From contig NZ_CP054916.1 in assembly GCF_013364155.1 (NCBI RefSeq), positions 2,417,001 through 2,481,000 on the forward strand: a stretch of 64,000 nt of DNA, read 5' to 3'. Below, piece by piece: positions 8,762 through 17,900 of the stretch (positions are counted from its first letter, which is position 1; the number at the start of each line of letters is the position of its first letter). The translations under genes and the position numbers were made by a program. Below the pieces are notes generated by a model that saw only the letters and a list, made by a program, of their open reading frames with translations, ran no database searches and was not told the origin of the DNA. This DNA is from Streptomyces sp. NA02950. GTDB taxonomy: Bacteria > Actinomycetota > Actinomycetes > Streptomycetales > Streptomycetaceae.

Positions 8762-8898
8762 CGGTATCAACTGGGCAAGATCGAATCTTCATTGGGTAAC
8801 AGTCTTTCCCGAGTTGAGACCTGTCCGACATACCGTAGGGGGCCTCAGCCCGTACGGCGTGCCGCCGTGCGCATGATCACTCGAGAGGCGGTTCCCCT

Positions 8899-9420
8899 GT
8901 GTCCCGGAAGCAGCTCCCCTTGACCACCAGCGTTGTCGTGGCGGCGACACTCGCTCTGACCGCGGGATGCGGCTCCGACGGTGGCGGCTCGTCGGCCGGA
9001 GACACCAAGGGCGGGGCGGCGATAGGCAAGGGCATGGCCCAGCTCCCCGTCGAGCCCACCGAAGAGCCCACCGAAGACCCGACCGACGACCCCTACGACG
9101 ACCCCACGGACAGCCCCACCGGCGGGTCCGCCCTGGTCACCTCGGACGCCAAGATGGGCACCTGCGGCTGGGGTTCGGACGGCAAGCCCTACGCCAACAT
9201 CAAGATCAGCAACTCCAGCTCCACCACCGCCTACTACACCCTGCTGGTCGGCTTCGTCGACGACGCCGGCAAGGTGGTGACCACGGGCACCAAGTCCGAC
9301 GCCCCGGTGCCGGGCGACTCCGACAAGACCATCAAGGTCACCGCGTTCGAGGCGGACAGCTCCAAGAAGGCGAAGAAGTGCCGGCTCTCGCTCGGCACCA
9401 AGTCCGACTCGGCCGACTGA
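8899..9420 (+). CDS. Small secreted lipoprotein with FxLYD-like domain
   Basis: A 173-aa lipoprotein with a signal peptide, lipobox LTAGC (about residues 19-23), a disordered Glu/Asp/Pro/Thr-rich spacer of repeated EEPTEDPTDDP type (about 50-75), and a C-terminal beta domain (about 80-170) resembling FxLYD/DUF4352 immunoglobulin-like folds, with the segment NIKISNSSSTTAYYTLLVGF. Such domains sit on the outer face of the membrane; the function is unknown. GTG 8899 is used because the signal peptide starts there. It is monocistronic, divergent from ngcE and closed by a terminator. Confidence 0.82.
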   Translation: MSRKQLPLTTSVVVAATLALTAGCGSDGGGSSAGDTKGGAAIGKGMAQLPVEPTEEPTEDPTDDPYDDPTDSPTGGSALVTSDAKMGTCGWGSDGKPYANIKISNSSSTTAYYTLLVGFVDDAGKVVTTGTKSDAPVPGDSDKTIKVTAFEADSSKKAKKCRLSLGTKSDSAD

Positions 9421-9445
9421 CCGCGCTCCCGAATCACCCTGATGG

Positions 9446-9483
9446 CCGCGGGCCGTACCCCCCAACGGGCGTACGGCCCGCGG
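9446..9483 (+). terminator. Terminator after the lipoprotein gene
   Basis: The 13-bp perfect arms CCGCGGGCCGTAC and GTACGGCCCGCGG flank a 12-nt loop, 26 bp past the lipoprotein stop. Confidence 0.8.
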
Positions 9484-9538
9484 TGCGTGGGCCCTCCGGC
9501 CGCTCCGCCGCCCACCGGATCCGGTCCCCGCCGCGTTC

Positions 9539-9570
9539 TTGACACCGCCGTCCCCCGGCCGTCCTACTTA
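9539..9570 (+). promoter_or_regulatory. Candidate promoter of the first GH92 gene
   Basis: TTGACA (9539-9544) is followed after 20 bp by TACTTA (9565-9570). The spacing is long, but the identical layout recurs at 18335-18366 beside the other GH92 gene, which supports it being functional. Confidence 0.45.
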
Positions 9571-9588
9571 TCTCTGCGCGATGCAGCT

Positions 9589-9602
9589 TGACAACGTTGT
9601 CA
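9589..9602. promoter_or_regulatory. LacI-type operator upstream of the first GH92 gene
   Basis: TGACAACGTTGTCA is a perfect 14-bp palindrome with the central CG typical of LacI-family operators, placed between the -10-like element and the gene start, where a repressor would block transcription. A near-identical copy lies at 18382-18394. Confidence 0.65.
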
Positions 9603-9622
9603 TACGCATGGAGAGGTGGAGC

Positions 9623-12600
9623 ATGCGACAGGGACGACCACCGCGACGACGGAGAACCGGACGAACGGCCGCCCTGCTGGCCGCCGTTCTGCTGGCGGTG
9701 ACGGCGCAGGGCACAGCGGCGGCCGACCCGCACGGCCCGGACACCGCACGGCACACCGACCGGACGTTCGCCTCGTCCTTCGAGCCGGACGATCCCCGGC
9801 CGGACTGGCGCAACACCGTCGAGACCGGCCCCGACGGGAAGAAGAAGGCGTCCGGGGTGGACGGCGGCTACTCCTCCGGTATCCCGGGCAATGTCACCGA
9901 CAAGGTCACCGAGGTCCGGGCGAGCGGTGAGAACGCCTCCGGCGGGGAGACCAAAGAGAACCTGGTCGACGGTGAGCTCACCAGCAAGTGGCTGGTGTTC
10001 GACAAGACCGCCTGGCTGGAGTTCGGCTTGAGCGAACCGGTCGAGGCCGTCCGCTACGCCCTCACCTCCGCCAATGACGCCCCCGGCCGGGACCCCAGGG
10101 ACTGGACCCTCAAGGGCTCCGCCGACGGCTCCGACTGGACCACGCTGGACAGCCGGAAGGACGAGACCTTCGACTCGCGCCAGCAGACCCGCACCTTCGA
10201 CTTCGACAACTCCACCGGCTACCGGCACTTCCGGCTGGAGATCACCCGTAACGCCGGGGACGACCTCGTCCAGCTCGCCGAGGTGCAGTTGGCGGACGGC
10301 AGCACCGCCCCGCCCGCCCCCTCCGATATGCGCAGCGAGGTGGACCGCGGCCCCGCCGGATCCCCCACCGCCAAGGCCCGTGCGGGTTTCACCGGCACCC
10401 ACGCCCTGCGCTACGCGGGCACCCACAAGCCGGACGGCCGGGCGTACTCGTACAACAAGGTCTTCGACGTGAACACGGCCGTCGGCCGGAACACCGTGCT
10501 GTCGTACCGGATCTTCCCCTCGATGCCGGAGACCGACCTGAGCTATCCGGCCACCCATGTCTCCGTCGACCTCGCCTTCACCGACGGCAGCTACCTCAGT
10601 GAGCTGGCGGATGCGGTGGACCAGCACGGCGCCCGGATGAGCCCCGGGGGCCAGGCGGCCTCCAAGACGCTCTACGTCAACCAGTGGAACCATAAGCAGT
10701 CGCGGATCGGGGCGGTCGCCGCGGGCCGGACGGTCGACCGGATCCTGGTGGCGTACGACTCCCCCAAGGGCCCGGCGAAGTTCCGCGGCTGGGTGGACGA
10801 CATCTCCATCGCCCCGAAGGCGCCCGCGCGGCGGCTGTCGCATCTGTCCGACTACGCGGTGACCACCCGTGGCACCAACTCCAGCGGCAGCTTCTCGCGC
10901 GGCAACAACTTCCCGGCGACCGCCGTCCCGAACGGCTTCAACTTCTGGACACCGGTGACGGACGCGGGCTCCACCGACTGGATCTACCAGTACGCCCGCG
11001 CCAACAACGCCGACAACCTGCCCACCATCCAGGCGTTCAGCGCCAGCCACGAGCCCAGCCCCTGGATGGGCGACCGGCAGACCTTCCAGCTGATGCCGTC
11101 CACCGCGTCCGGGATACCGGACGCCTCCCGGACCGCCCGCGCGCTGCCGTTCCGCCACGACCGCGAGACCGCACGGCCCTATGCCTACGGGGTGACCTTC
11201 GAGAACGGGCTGAAGGCGAGGATCGCGCCCACCGACCACGCGGCGATGATGCGCTTCACCTACCCGGGCGAGCGGGCCAGCGTCCTCTTCGACAACGTCA
11301 CCGGCGACGGCGGGCTGACGCTCGACGCCGAGCACGGTGTGGTCAGCGGCTACTCGGATGTGAAGAGCGGACTGTCCACCGGCGCCACCCGGCTCTTCGT
11401 CTACGGCGTCTTCGACGCGCCCGTGACCGCGAGCGGCAAACTGCCGGGCGGCGGCGGCAAGGACGTCACCGGCTACTTCCGCTTCGCCCCCGGCAAGGAC
11501 CGCACCGTCACCCTGCGGCTGGCCACCTCGCTGATCGGCGTCGGCCAGGCGAAGGCCAACCTCGACCTGGAGCTGCCCGCGTCGCGGTCGTTCGGGCAGG
11601 TCAAGCGGGCTGCCCAGGCGGAGTGGGACGACATCCTGGGCCGCGTCGAGGTCGAGGGCGCGGACCGCGGCCGGCTCACCTCGCTCTACTCCAGCCTCTA
11701 CCGGCTGTACCTCTATCCCAATTCCGCCTTCGAGAACACCGGGACGGCGGCGAAGCCCCGCCACCAGTACGCGAGCGCCTTCTCACCGGCCACCGGGGAG
11801 AACACCCCGACCCACACCGGCGCGAAGATCGTCGACGGCAAGGTGTACGTCAACAACGGCTTCTGGGACACCTACCGCACCACCTGGCCCGCCTACTCCC
11901 TGCTCACCCCGAAGCGGGCGGGCACGATGGTCGACGGCTTCGTGCAGCAGTACAAGGACGGCGGCTGGATATCCCGCTGGTCCTCACCGGGCTACGCCGA
12001 CCTGATGACCGGCACCAGCTCGGACGTGGCCTTCGCCGACGCGTATCTGAAGGGCGTGCGGTTCGACGCCGAGGCCGCGTACGAGGCCGCGCTGAAGAAC
12101 GCCACCACCGTGCCGCCCACGTCGGGCGTCGGCCGGAAGGGCATGTCCAGCTCGCCCTTCCTGGGCTACACCAGCACCGAAACCCATGAGGGACTGTCCT
12201 GGGCACTGGAGGGCTATCTCAACGACTTCGGCCTCGCCAACATGGGCAAGGCGCTCTACGCGAAGACGAAGAAGGCCCGCTACAAGGAGGAGTCCGAGTA
12301 CTTCCTGCACCGTGCGCAGGGCTATGTCTCGCTCTTCGACGACAAGGCGGGCTTCTTCCAGGGCAAGGACGCCGATGGAAAGTGGCGCGTGCCCTCCGAC
12401 AAGTACGACCCCCGGATCTGGGGCTACGACTACACCGAGACCAACGGCTGGGGCTACGCCTTCACCGCGCCCCAGGACAGCCGGGGCCTGGCCAACCTCT
12501 ACGGCGGGCGGTCCGGCCTCGCCAAGAAGCTCGACAGCTACTTCTCCACCCCGGAGACCGCCTCCCCCGAGTTCGCCGGGTCCTACGGCGGGGTCATCCA

Positions 12601-13477
12601 CGAGATGACCGAGGCACGCGACGTCCGCATGGGCATGTACGGGCACAGCAACCAGGTCGCCCACCACGCCACCTACATGTACGACGCGGCGGGTCAGCCC
12701 TGGAAGACCCAGGAGAAGGTGCGCGAGGTGCTCTCCCGCCTCTACAACGGCAGCGAGATCGGCCAGGGTTACCACGGCGACGAGGACAACGGCGAGCAGT
12801 CGGCCTGGTACCTCTTCAGCTCGCTGGGCTTCTACCCGCTGGTGATGGGCGGCTCGGAGTACGCGGTCGGGTCCCCGCTGTTCACCAAGGCCACGGTGCA
12901 CCTGGAGAACGGCCGCGACCTGGTGATCAAGGCGCCGCGCAACAGCGCGCGGAACGTCTACGTCCAGGGCCTGAAGGTCAACGGGAAGCCGTGGTCCTCG
13001 ACCGCGCTGCCCCACTCGCTGCTCGCCCCCGGCGGCACGCTGGAGTTCGCCATGGGGCCTGAGCCCTCGGCATGGGGAACGGGAAAGAACGCCGCGCCGA
13101 CCTCCATCACGGACGACGACAAGGTGCCCACTCCACGCCGCGACCTGACCGTGCCCAGCGGCGGCACGGCGGTGCTGGACAACACCTCCGGCACGGACGC
13201 GACATTCACCTCGGTGGACCTGCCGGTCACGGAGCCGGGCCGCGCCGTGCAGTACACCCTGACCTCGTCGGACCGGAGCAAGGCCCCGTCCGGGTGGGTG
13301 CTCCAGGGCTCGTCCGACGGCGAGAAGTGGCAGAACCTGGACCGGCGCTCCGGTGAGTCCTTCGCCTGGGACAAGCAGACCCGCGTCTTCTCGGTCCATG
13401 CCCCGGGCTCGTACGGCCACTACCGCCTGGTGCCGGACGCCAAGGCGACCCTGGCCGAGGTGGAGCTGCTGAGCTGA
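9623..13477 (+). CDS. Secreted GH92 alpha-mannosidase with discoidin-like domains, atypical acid residue
   Basis: A 1284-aa exported glycosidase. I chose ATG 9623 (RBS GGAGAGGTGG) because an Arg-rich signal peptide starts there. Order: signal peptide (about 1-35), F5/8 type C-like carbohydrate-binding domain (about 95-235), GH92 N-domain beginning near RGTNSSGSFSRG, catalytic (alpha/alpha)6 domain with GDEDNGEQSAWYLFSSLG, then a second discoidin-like domain in the last 110 residues. Aligned to the second GH92 protein here, the position of the catalytic acid (Glu in DNEP) is Gln1011 in the motif GHSNQ. As I recall, the same change occurs in a Cellulosimicrobium GH92 that cleaves mannose-alpha-1-phospho-6-mannose, where the phosphate leaving group needs no acid. 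Phosphomannan decapping is therefore the likely activity (inference). Confidence 0.9.
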   Translation: MRQGRPPRRRRTGRTAALLAAVLLAVTAQGTAAADPHGPDTARHTDRTFASSFEPDDPRPDWRNTVETGPDGKKKASGVDGGYSSGIPGNVTDKVTEVRASGENASGGETKENLVDGELTSKWLVFDKTAWLEFGLSEPVEAVRYALTSANDAPGRDPRDWTLKGSADGSDWTTLDSRKDETFDSRQQTRTFDFDNSTGYRHFRLEITRNAGDDLVQLAEVQLADGSTAPPAPSDMRSEVDRGPAGSPTAKARAGFTGTHALRYAGTHKPDGRAYSYNKVFDVNTAVGRNTVLSYRIFPSMPETDLSYPATHVSVDLAFTDGSYLSELADAVDQHGARMSPGGQAASKTLYVNQWNHKQSRIGAVAAGRTVDRILVAYDSPKGPAKFRGWVDDISIAPKAPARRLSHLSDYAVTTRGTNSSGSFSRGNNFPATAVPNGFNFWTPVTDAGSTDWIYQYARANNADNLPTIQAFSASHEPSPWMGDRQTFQLMPSTASGIPDASRTARALPFRHDRETARPYAYGVTFENGLKARIAPTDHAAMMRFTYPGERASVLFDNVTGDGGLTLDAEHGVVSGYSDVKSGLSTGATRLFVYGVFDAPVTASGKLPGGGGKDVTGYFRFAPGKDRTVTLRLATSLIGVGQAKANLDLELPASRSFGQVKRAAQAEWDDILGRVEVEGADRGRLTSLYSSLYRLYLYPNSAFENTGTAAKPRHQYASAFSPATGENTPTHTGAKIVDGKVYVNNGFWDTYRTTWPAYSLLTPKRAGTMVDGFVQQYKDGGWISRWSSPGYADLMTGTSSDVAFADAYLKGVRFDAEAAYEAALKNATTVPPTSGVGRKGMSSSPFLGYTSTETHEGLSWALEGYLNDFGLANMGKALYAKTKKARYKEESEYFLHRAQGYVSLFDDKAGFFQGKDADGKWRVPSDKYDPRIWGYDYTETNGWGYAFTAPQDSRGLANLYGGRSGLAKKLDSYFSTPETASPEFAGSYGGVIHEMTEARDVRMGMYGHSNQVAHHATYMYDAAGQPWKTQEKVREVLSRLYNGSEIGQGYHGDEDNGEQSAWYLFSSLGFYPLVMGGSEYAVGSPLFTKATVHLENGRDLVIKAPRNSARNVYVQGLKVNGKPWSSTALPHSLLAPGGTLEFAMGPEPSAWGTGKNAAPTSITDDDKVPTPRRDLTVPSGGTAVLDNTSGTDATFTSVDLPVTEPGRAVQYTLTSSDRSKAPSGWVLQGSSDGEKWQNLDRRSGESFAWDKQTRVFSVHAPGSYGHYRLVPDAKATLAEVELLS

Positions 13478-13499
13478 CCCCAGCGATGAGGTGAGGGAG

Positions 13500-13536
13500 G
13501 CGGGCCGTGGCCGGAAGTCCGCCGGTCACGGCCCGC
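13500..13536 (+). terminator. Terminator after the first GH92 gene
   Basis: The 15-bp arms GCGGGCCGTGGCCGG and CCGGTCACGGCCCGC (one mismatch) surround a 7-nt loop, 22 bp beyond the stop codon. Confidence 0.75.
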
Positions 13537-13552
13537 GTGCGTGCCGGGCGCC

Positions 13553-13690
13553 TCAGCCCCACCGAGGACCGGTGGGCGCCGTCTCCTCGCCGTCGTAGTC
13601 CAGCCGGGCCCGCCGGACCTCGGGCAGGTTCTCGGCCGGCCAGGTCGCGAGCGGGGCGAAGAGCGGTCGCGGCCTTCGGACGAGCGGCGA
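13553..13690 (-). pseudogene. Short orphan ORF remnant of unknown origin
   Basis: A minus-strand reading frame ending at TGA 13553-13555 encodes a protein-like C-terminus containing LATWPAENLPEVRRARLDYDG. I found no start codon or ribosome site in a credible place. It looks like the 3' end of a gene lost by deletion, next to the decayed duplication at 13784-14010. The family is not recognised. Confidence 0.3.
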
Positions 13691-13783
13691 CCGTCCCCGC
13701 CCGTCGGACTGCCGCTGGGCGGGAGTGGTTCATCGACGCCTCCCCTCCCGGCCCCGCGCGCTCACAGTCGGCGAAGAGTTCCT

Positions 13784-14010
13784 CCGCACATGAGACGGTC
13801 ACCGCACCGTCGAGCCACGTGTCGAGGAGGTCCAGGTCCTCGCACGACCCCACGCGCTCGCGGGTCTCGGCAGTGACCTCGCGCCCCCGAGCGTTGAGGA
13901 CCCGCAAGACGCTCCCGGCGCGGACCTCGGCCCGGTCTCGGCTCACACCTCCGCACAGGCTCGCTGAGCGTGCTCGGAACGGAAGAAGTCCAGCAACGCG
14001 GACATCAGGT
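13784..14010 (-). pseudogene. Decayed tandem copy of the 3' end of the Rpn-like gene
   Basis: This 227-bp stretch aligns to the next 227 bp (14011-14237) throughout. The first 54 bases at the junction (13957-14010 versus 14184-14237) differ at one position; the rest is more diverged. It encodes the same C-terminal motif in altered form (VLRVLNARG, ETRERVGSCEDLDLLDTWLD versus ILRILKARG, ETRERIEACRDMEVLGTWLD), but an early stop breaks the frame, so it cannot be translated as an extension of the parent. Confidence 0.75.
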
Positions 14011-14870
14011 GAACAGGTCCTCGACGCGAGAGGCGGTCGCGGCCCGATCCAGCCAGGTGCCGAGGACCTCCATATCCCTGCAGGCCTCAATGCGCTCACG
14101 CGTCTCGGGAGTGGCATCGACGCCCCGGGCCTTGAGGATCCGCAGGATGTTCTGGGCACAGCTTTCAGCTCGCACCTCCGCAAAGGCTCGCTGAGCGTGC
14201 TCGGAACGGAAGGAGTCCAGCAACGCGGACATCAGGTCGCTCCAGATCTCTCGTGCCGGGGTATTTCCGAGTCCCGCCTCGACGAGCTCGGCGTAGATCG
14301 TTGCCTGTTCGGGGTCGAGACTGTTGAGCGTGGTCGCCAGCGCCTTCAGTATGGCATCGACGTTTTCGCTCTTACTGTAATCGCGGAGAAGACGGCCATC
14401 GGAACATCTCGGACCACGTCCTTGGCGTCGGTGACGACAGGAGTGTTCCCGGGACCGAGGACGAGTGGACGAACCGTCAGGGACGGGCAGTCGGGAATGC
14501 CGAGCCTGATCGGTTGGGCGGCCCACCGGGCCGTGGCTTCGTCCGGGCAGAGCACGATCAGCACCGGCTGGTGGCCGAATGTGGCGTGCAGGTACGAGAG
14601 GTAGTAGGCCCAGGCCGCAGGCTTCTTCGGATCTCTTCTGCTCTGGGATTCGATGGCGAACAGATACGTGCCGTCAACCCCGGTCTCCACCTGGAGCAGC
14701 GTGTCCACGCGCCTCTCGACCGGCGCGATCTCGGTGAGGTCGGGGCTCACGACAAACGCGCTGCTCGCCTCCGGGAAGGGGACGCCGAGCAGTTCTCTGA
14801 GTGCTCGTACGATGGCCCCGGTGTCCTCCTGGAAAATCCGGTGGAGGGCCTCATGTGAAGAACTGACCAT
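14005..14870 (-). pseudogene. Frameshifted Rpn-like PD-(D/E)XK nuclease family gene
   Basis: The N-terminal part (14870 to about 14370) reads MVSSSHEALHRIFQ..., with the nuclease-like pair ERRVDTLL and FAIESQS, and ends near DVPMAVFSAIT. The C-terminal part continues in another frame (SKSENVDAILKAL...VEDLFT, stop at 14005). Intact relatives, common as paralogues in Streptomyces, read straight through, so one base appears lost around 14371-14383 (minus strand ATTACAGTAAG). Read as is, the first frame ends at 14346 after 174 aa with a short aberrant tail. It may be a true pseudogene or a sequencing error. Rpn proteins are recombination-promoting nucleases; the role of this family in Streptomyces is unknown. 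Confidence 0.75.
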
Positions 14871-14945
14871 GCGTCGAACGCTAGAAAGACGAGGGCAAGT
14901 GCCGGTGGCACTTGCCCTCGCTTCACTCGATCGTGTGCGTCAAAC

Positions 14946-17900
14946 TCAGCCGCGGGCGACCGCGAAGACGTGGAGATCCGCGTTGTCGGGCAGGGTGACG
15001 CTCTTGACTGTCTTGCCCTCGGGGGCCCGGAACGCCTTCGTGGCGAAGATGTAGGCGTCCACCACGTCCTTGTCGCCGCCGCTGATGTTGCGGTACGGGG
15101 TCCTGGCGACGGTCACATTGCCGTACTGGACCGTTCCACCGCCGCCTCCCACCGTCCAGTCGGTGAAGGCCAGCTCCGTGGTGTCCGAGCTCCCGTCGGT
15201 GTAGGTGACCTTGGCGGTGGTCTTCTGGTTGCCGTTGACGGCGCTGCCGATGAAGGAGAGGCCGGTGGACGGGGGCAGGGCGATGGTCTGGCCGGTGGCG
15301 GAGGCATTGTCGGGGCGGCCGGACGGGGAGGCGGGCCAGGCGTAGTCCAGGCCCTGGGTGGTCCCCTTGGCGCCCGGCTCGAGGCCGGCCGCGGCGAGGG
15401 CCTGGCGGGAGTAGCTCCAGCCGCCGCCGTCGTAGTCGCCCTCGTCGTGCTCACCGGCGTCATCGGTCGCGCCGACGTTGTTGTACGCGGCGAGCAGCGA
15501 GCCGGGGGCGGCCACGGTCAGTGTGATCGGCTGGACGACCTCGGTGCCCTCGCTGGTCACGGTCACCTTCGCGTCGTAGAACCCCTCGGCCGTGTCCTTC
15601 CCCGCGCGCAGGGAGATGTCCGCCGTGCCGTCCGGGCCCACCGTCCCGGAGGCGGGTGCGGCGGTGATCCCGTCGGGGGCGTCGGCGGTGAAGCGCACCT
15701 CGGGGCGGTCGCCCTCGCTGACCCGGACGGCGGCCACCTTCACGGTCAGGCTGTCGCCCGGGGCGAGCGTGCCCGTGGTGGGCCCGACCCCGATCTGGTA
15801 GGGCTGCTCGCCCTCGCGGAAGGAGGGCGGGGCGTCGGACGGGGCCGAGCCCCAGGCGTGGTCGGGGGCGTCGGACAGGGTGTAGTCCAGCGTTCCGCCG
15901 TGCCGTACGAAGGACTCCGGCAGCCAGGGGCGGTCGCTCGCCCTCCCGTTCACCTTCAGCGCCTGGACGTACGGCGCGCCGGGCGCGGCCTGCGGGGCGC
16001 GGATGGAGATGTCCCGGCCGCCGCCCCGGTCGACCTCGATGCGCGGGAACAGCGGCGAGGCCAGCACCAGTTCGGCGCGGGAGGGCACCTGCGGGTACAT
16101 GCCGAGGGCGGAGAACACGTACCAGGACGACATCTCGCCGAGGTCGTCATTGCCCGGGATGCCGGTGGGCGCGGTGGTCCACAGCCGGCGCATCGCGGCG
16201 CGCACGGTCTCCTGTGTCTTGTACGGCTGTCCGGCGTAGGCGTAGAGATAGGGGACGTTGATCGACGGCTCGTTGTCCAGCTCGGACTTCTCGCCGCCCG
16301 CCCCCGTGAGCGCCCAGCCCCCGTCGGCGTCGTGGAAGAAGGCGTCCAGACGCTTCACCGCGGCGTCCTTACCGCCCATGGCGGCGAAGAGACCCGCGGG
16401 GTTGTGCGGGACCATCCAGGTGTACTGGGCGCTGGTGCCCTCGACAAAGCCGTTGCCGGTGGCCGGGGTGAAGCCGGTGACCCAGCTGCCGTCGGCCTTA
16501 CGGTTGGCGGCGTAGCCGCCGGTCTCCGGGTCGGCGGCGGGGTTGAAGTTGTTCTGCCACCACTGGGCGCGGCGCGCGAAGGTCTCGGCGGTGTCCTTGC
16601 GGCCCGCGGCCCGCGCCAGCTGGGAGAGGGCGAAGTCCGCGCCGGACATCTCGAGGGTCTCGGCCGCGCCGCCCCAGGCGTTGGAGACGGATGGCATGTA
16701 GTGCAGTTTCAGGTACTTGTCGAGGGAGGGCCGCTGGCCGACCGACATGATGGGCTTGCCCACCGGGCTGAGGTCCTTCGCGGTCGGCTCGGTGGCCGCC
16801 TTGACGAGCGAGTCGAGGGCGGCGTCGAGGTCGTAGTCATCGCCGCCGAAGGCCCGGATCCCCGCCAGGGCGGCGGCCGATGGATCGCCGTTCATCACAT
16901 GCGTCCCCGAGGCGCCCTGGAGCCAGCGGTCCCAGACGCCACCGTTCTGTTGGGCGAGGTTCAGCAACGACTGGGCGATGTCGGAGCCCTTGTCCGGCTC
17001 CAGCAGGGTGAGCAGCTGGAGTTGGGAGCGGTAGACGTCCCAGCCGGAGAAGGTGCCGTACTGGGCCCGGTGGCCCCGTCTCACCCGGTGCACCTCACCG
17101 TCGCTGCCCCGGTAGCGGCCGTCGGTGTCGCTGATGACGTTGGGGTGCAGCAGCGAGTGGTAGAGCGCGGTGTAGAAGGTGGTGCGGTCCGCGTCCGCGC
17201 CGCCGCCGACCCGGATGGCCGACAACTGCCGCCGCCAGGCGTCGTACGCGGCGCTCCGCACCTGGTCGAAACCGCGCCGCGGCGGGTTCTCGGCGGCGAG
17301 GTTGGCCCGGGCGCCCTGGTCGCCGACGTAGCTGATGCCGACCTTGACGCCCACCCGGCGGGTGCCCGGGGCGAATTGGAGATAGCCGCCGGAGCCCTTT
17401 CCGGCCACCGGGCGGCCGTCGCTCCCATAGCCGCCCGAGCCGCCCTCGGCGCTGGTGGTGCCGGGCCGCAGAGTGCCGTCCCGCCAGGTGCCCTGGGAGG
17501 TGAACGGGGTGTCGAACGTGGCGGTGAAGTGCAGCGTGTAGTAGCTGCGGCGCCCCTCGGGGTCGAGATAGCCGCAGAAGTTGCCGCTGGTGACCGAGCC
17601 GGAGACGGTGCGGTGCGCCGGGTCGATGGTGAGGTCGGCGTCCGAGCTGCCGACCTCGGAGGAGGAGGTGCGGATCAGCAGGGAGGCGGTCTTGTCCGCG
17701 GGGTAGGTGAAGCGAGCCGAGCCGGTGCGGGCGGTGGCGGTCAGCTCCGCACCGGCGCCGGAGGCGAGGGAGACCTTGTAGCGGCCGGGTTCGGCGGTCT
17801 CGTCGGAGTGGCTGAAGTCGGAGGCGTAGACCTGGTCCTTGGTGTCGGCGGCGGGTGAGGAGGTGACCTCGCCCACGTGGGGGAAGAAGGGGATGTCGCC

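Noticed and set aside
9434..11764. 776-codon minus-strand frame opposite the first GH92 gene
   Set aside because: Shadow frame; the plus-strand signal peptide and GH92 motifs are decisive.
13478..14945. Insertion sequence between the GH92 genes
   Set aside because: Rearrangement is evident, but no transposase motif or terminal inverted repeats are visible.
14970..17858. 962-codon plus-strand open frame opposite the second GH92 gene
   Set aside because: It is Gly/Val/Arg-rich with no domain, lies wholly antisense to a well-supported glycosidase, and is the usual mirror frame of GC-rich coding DNA.
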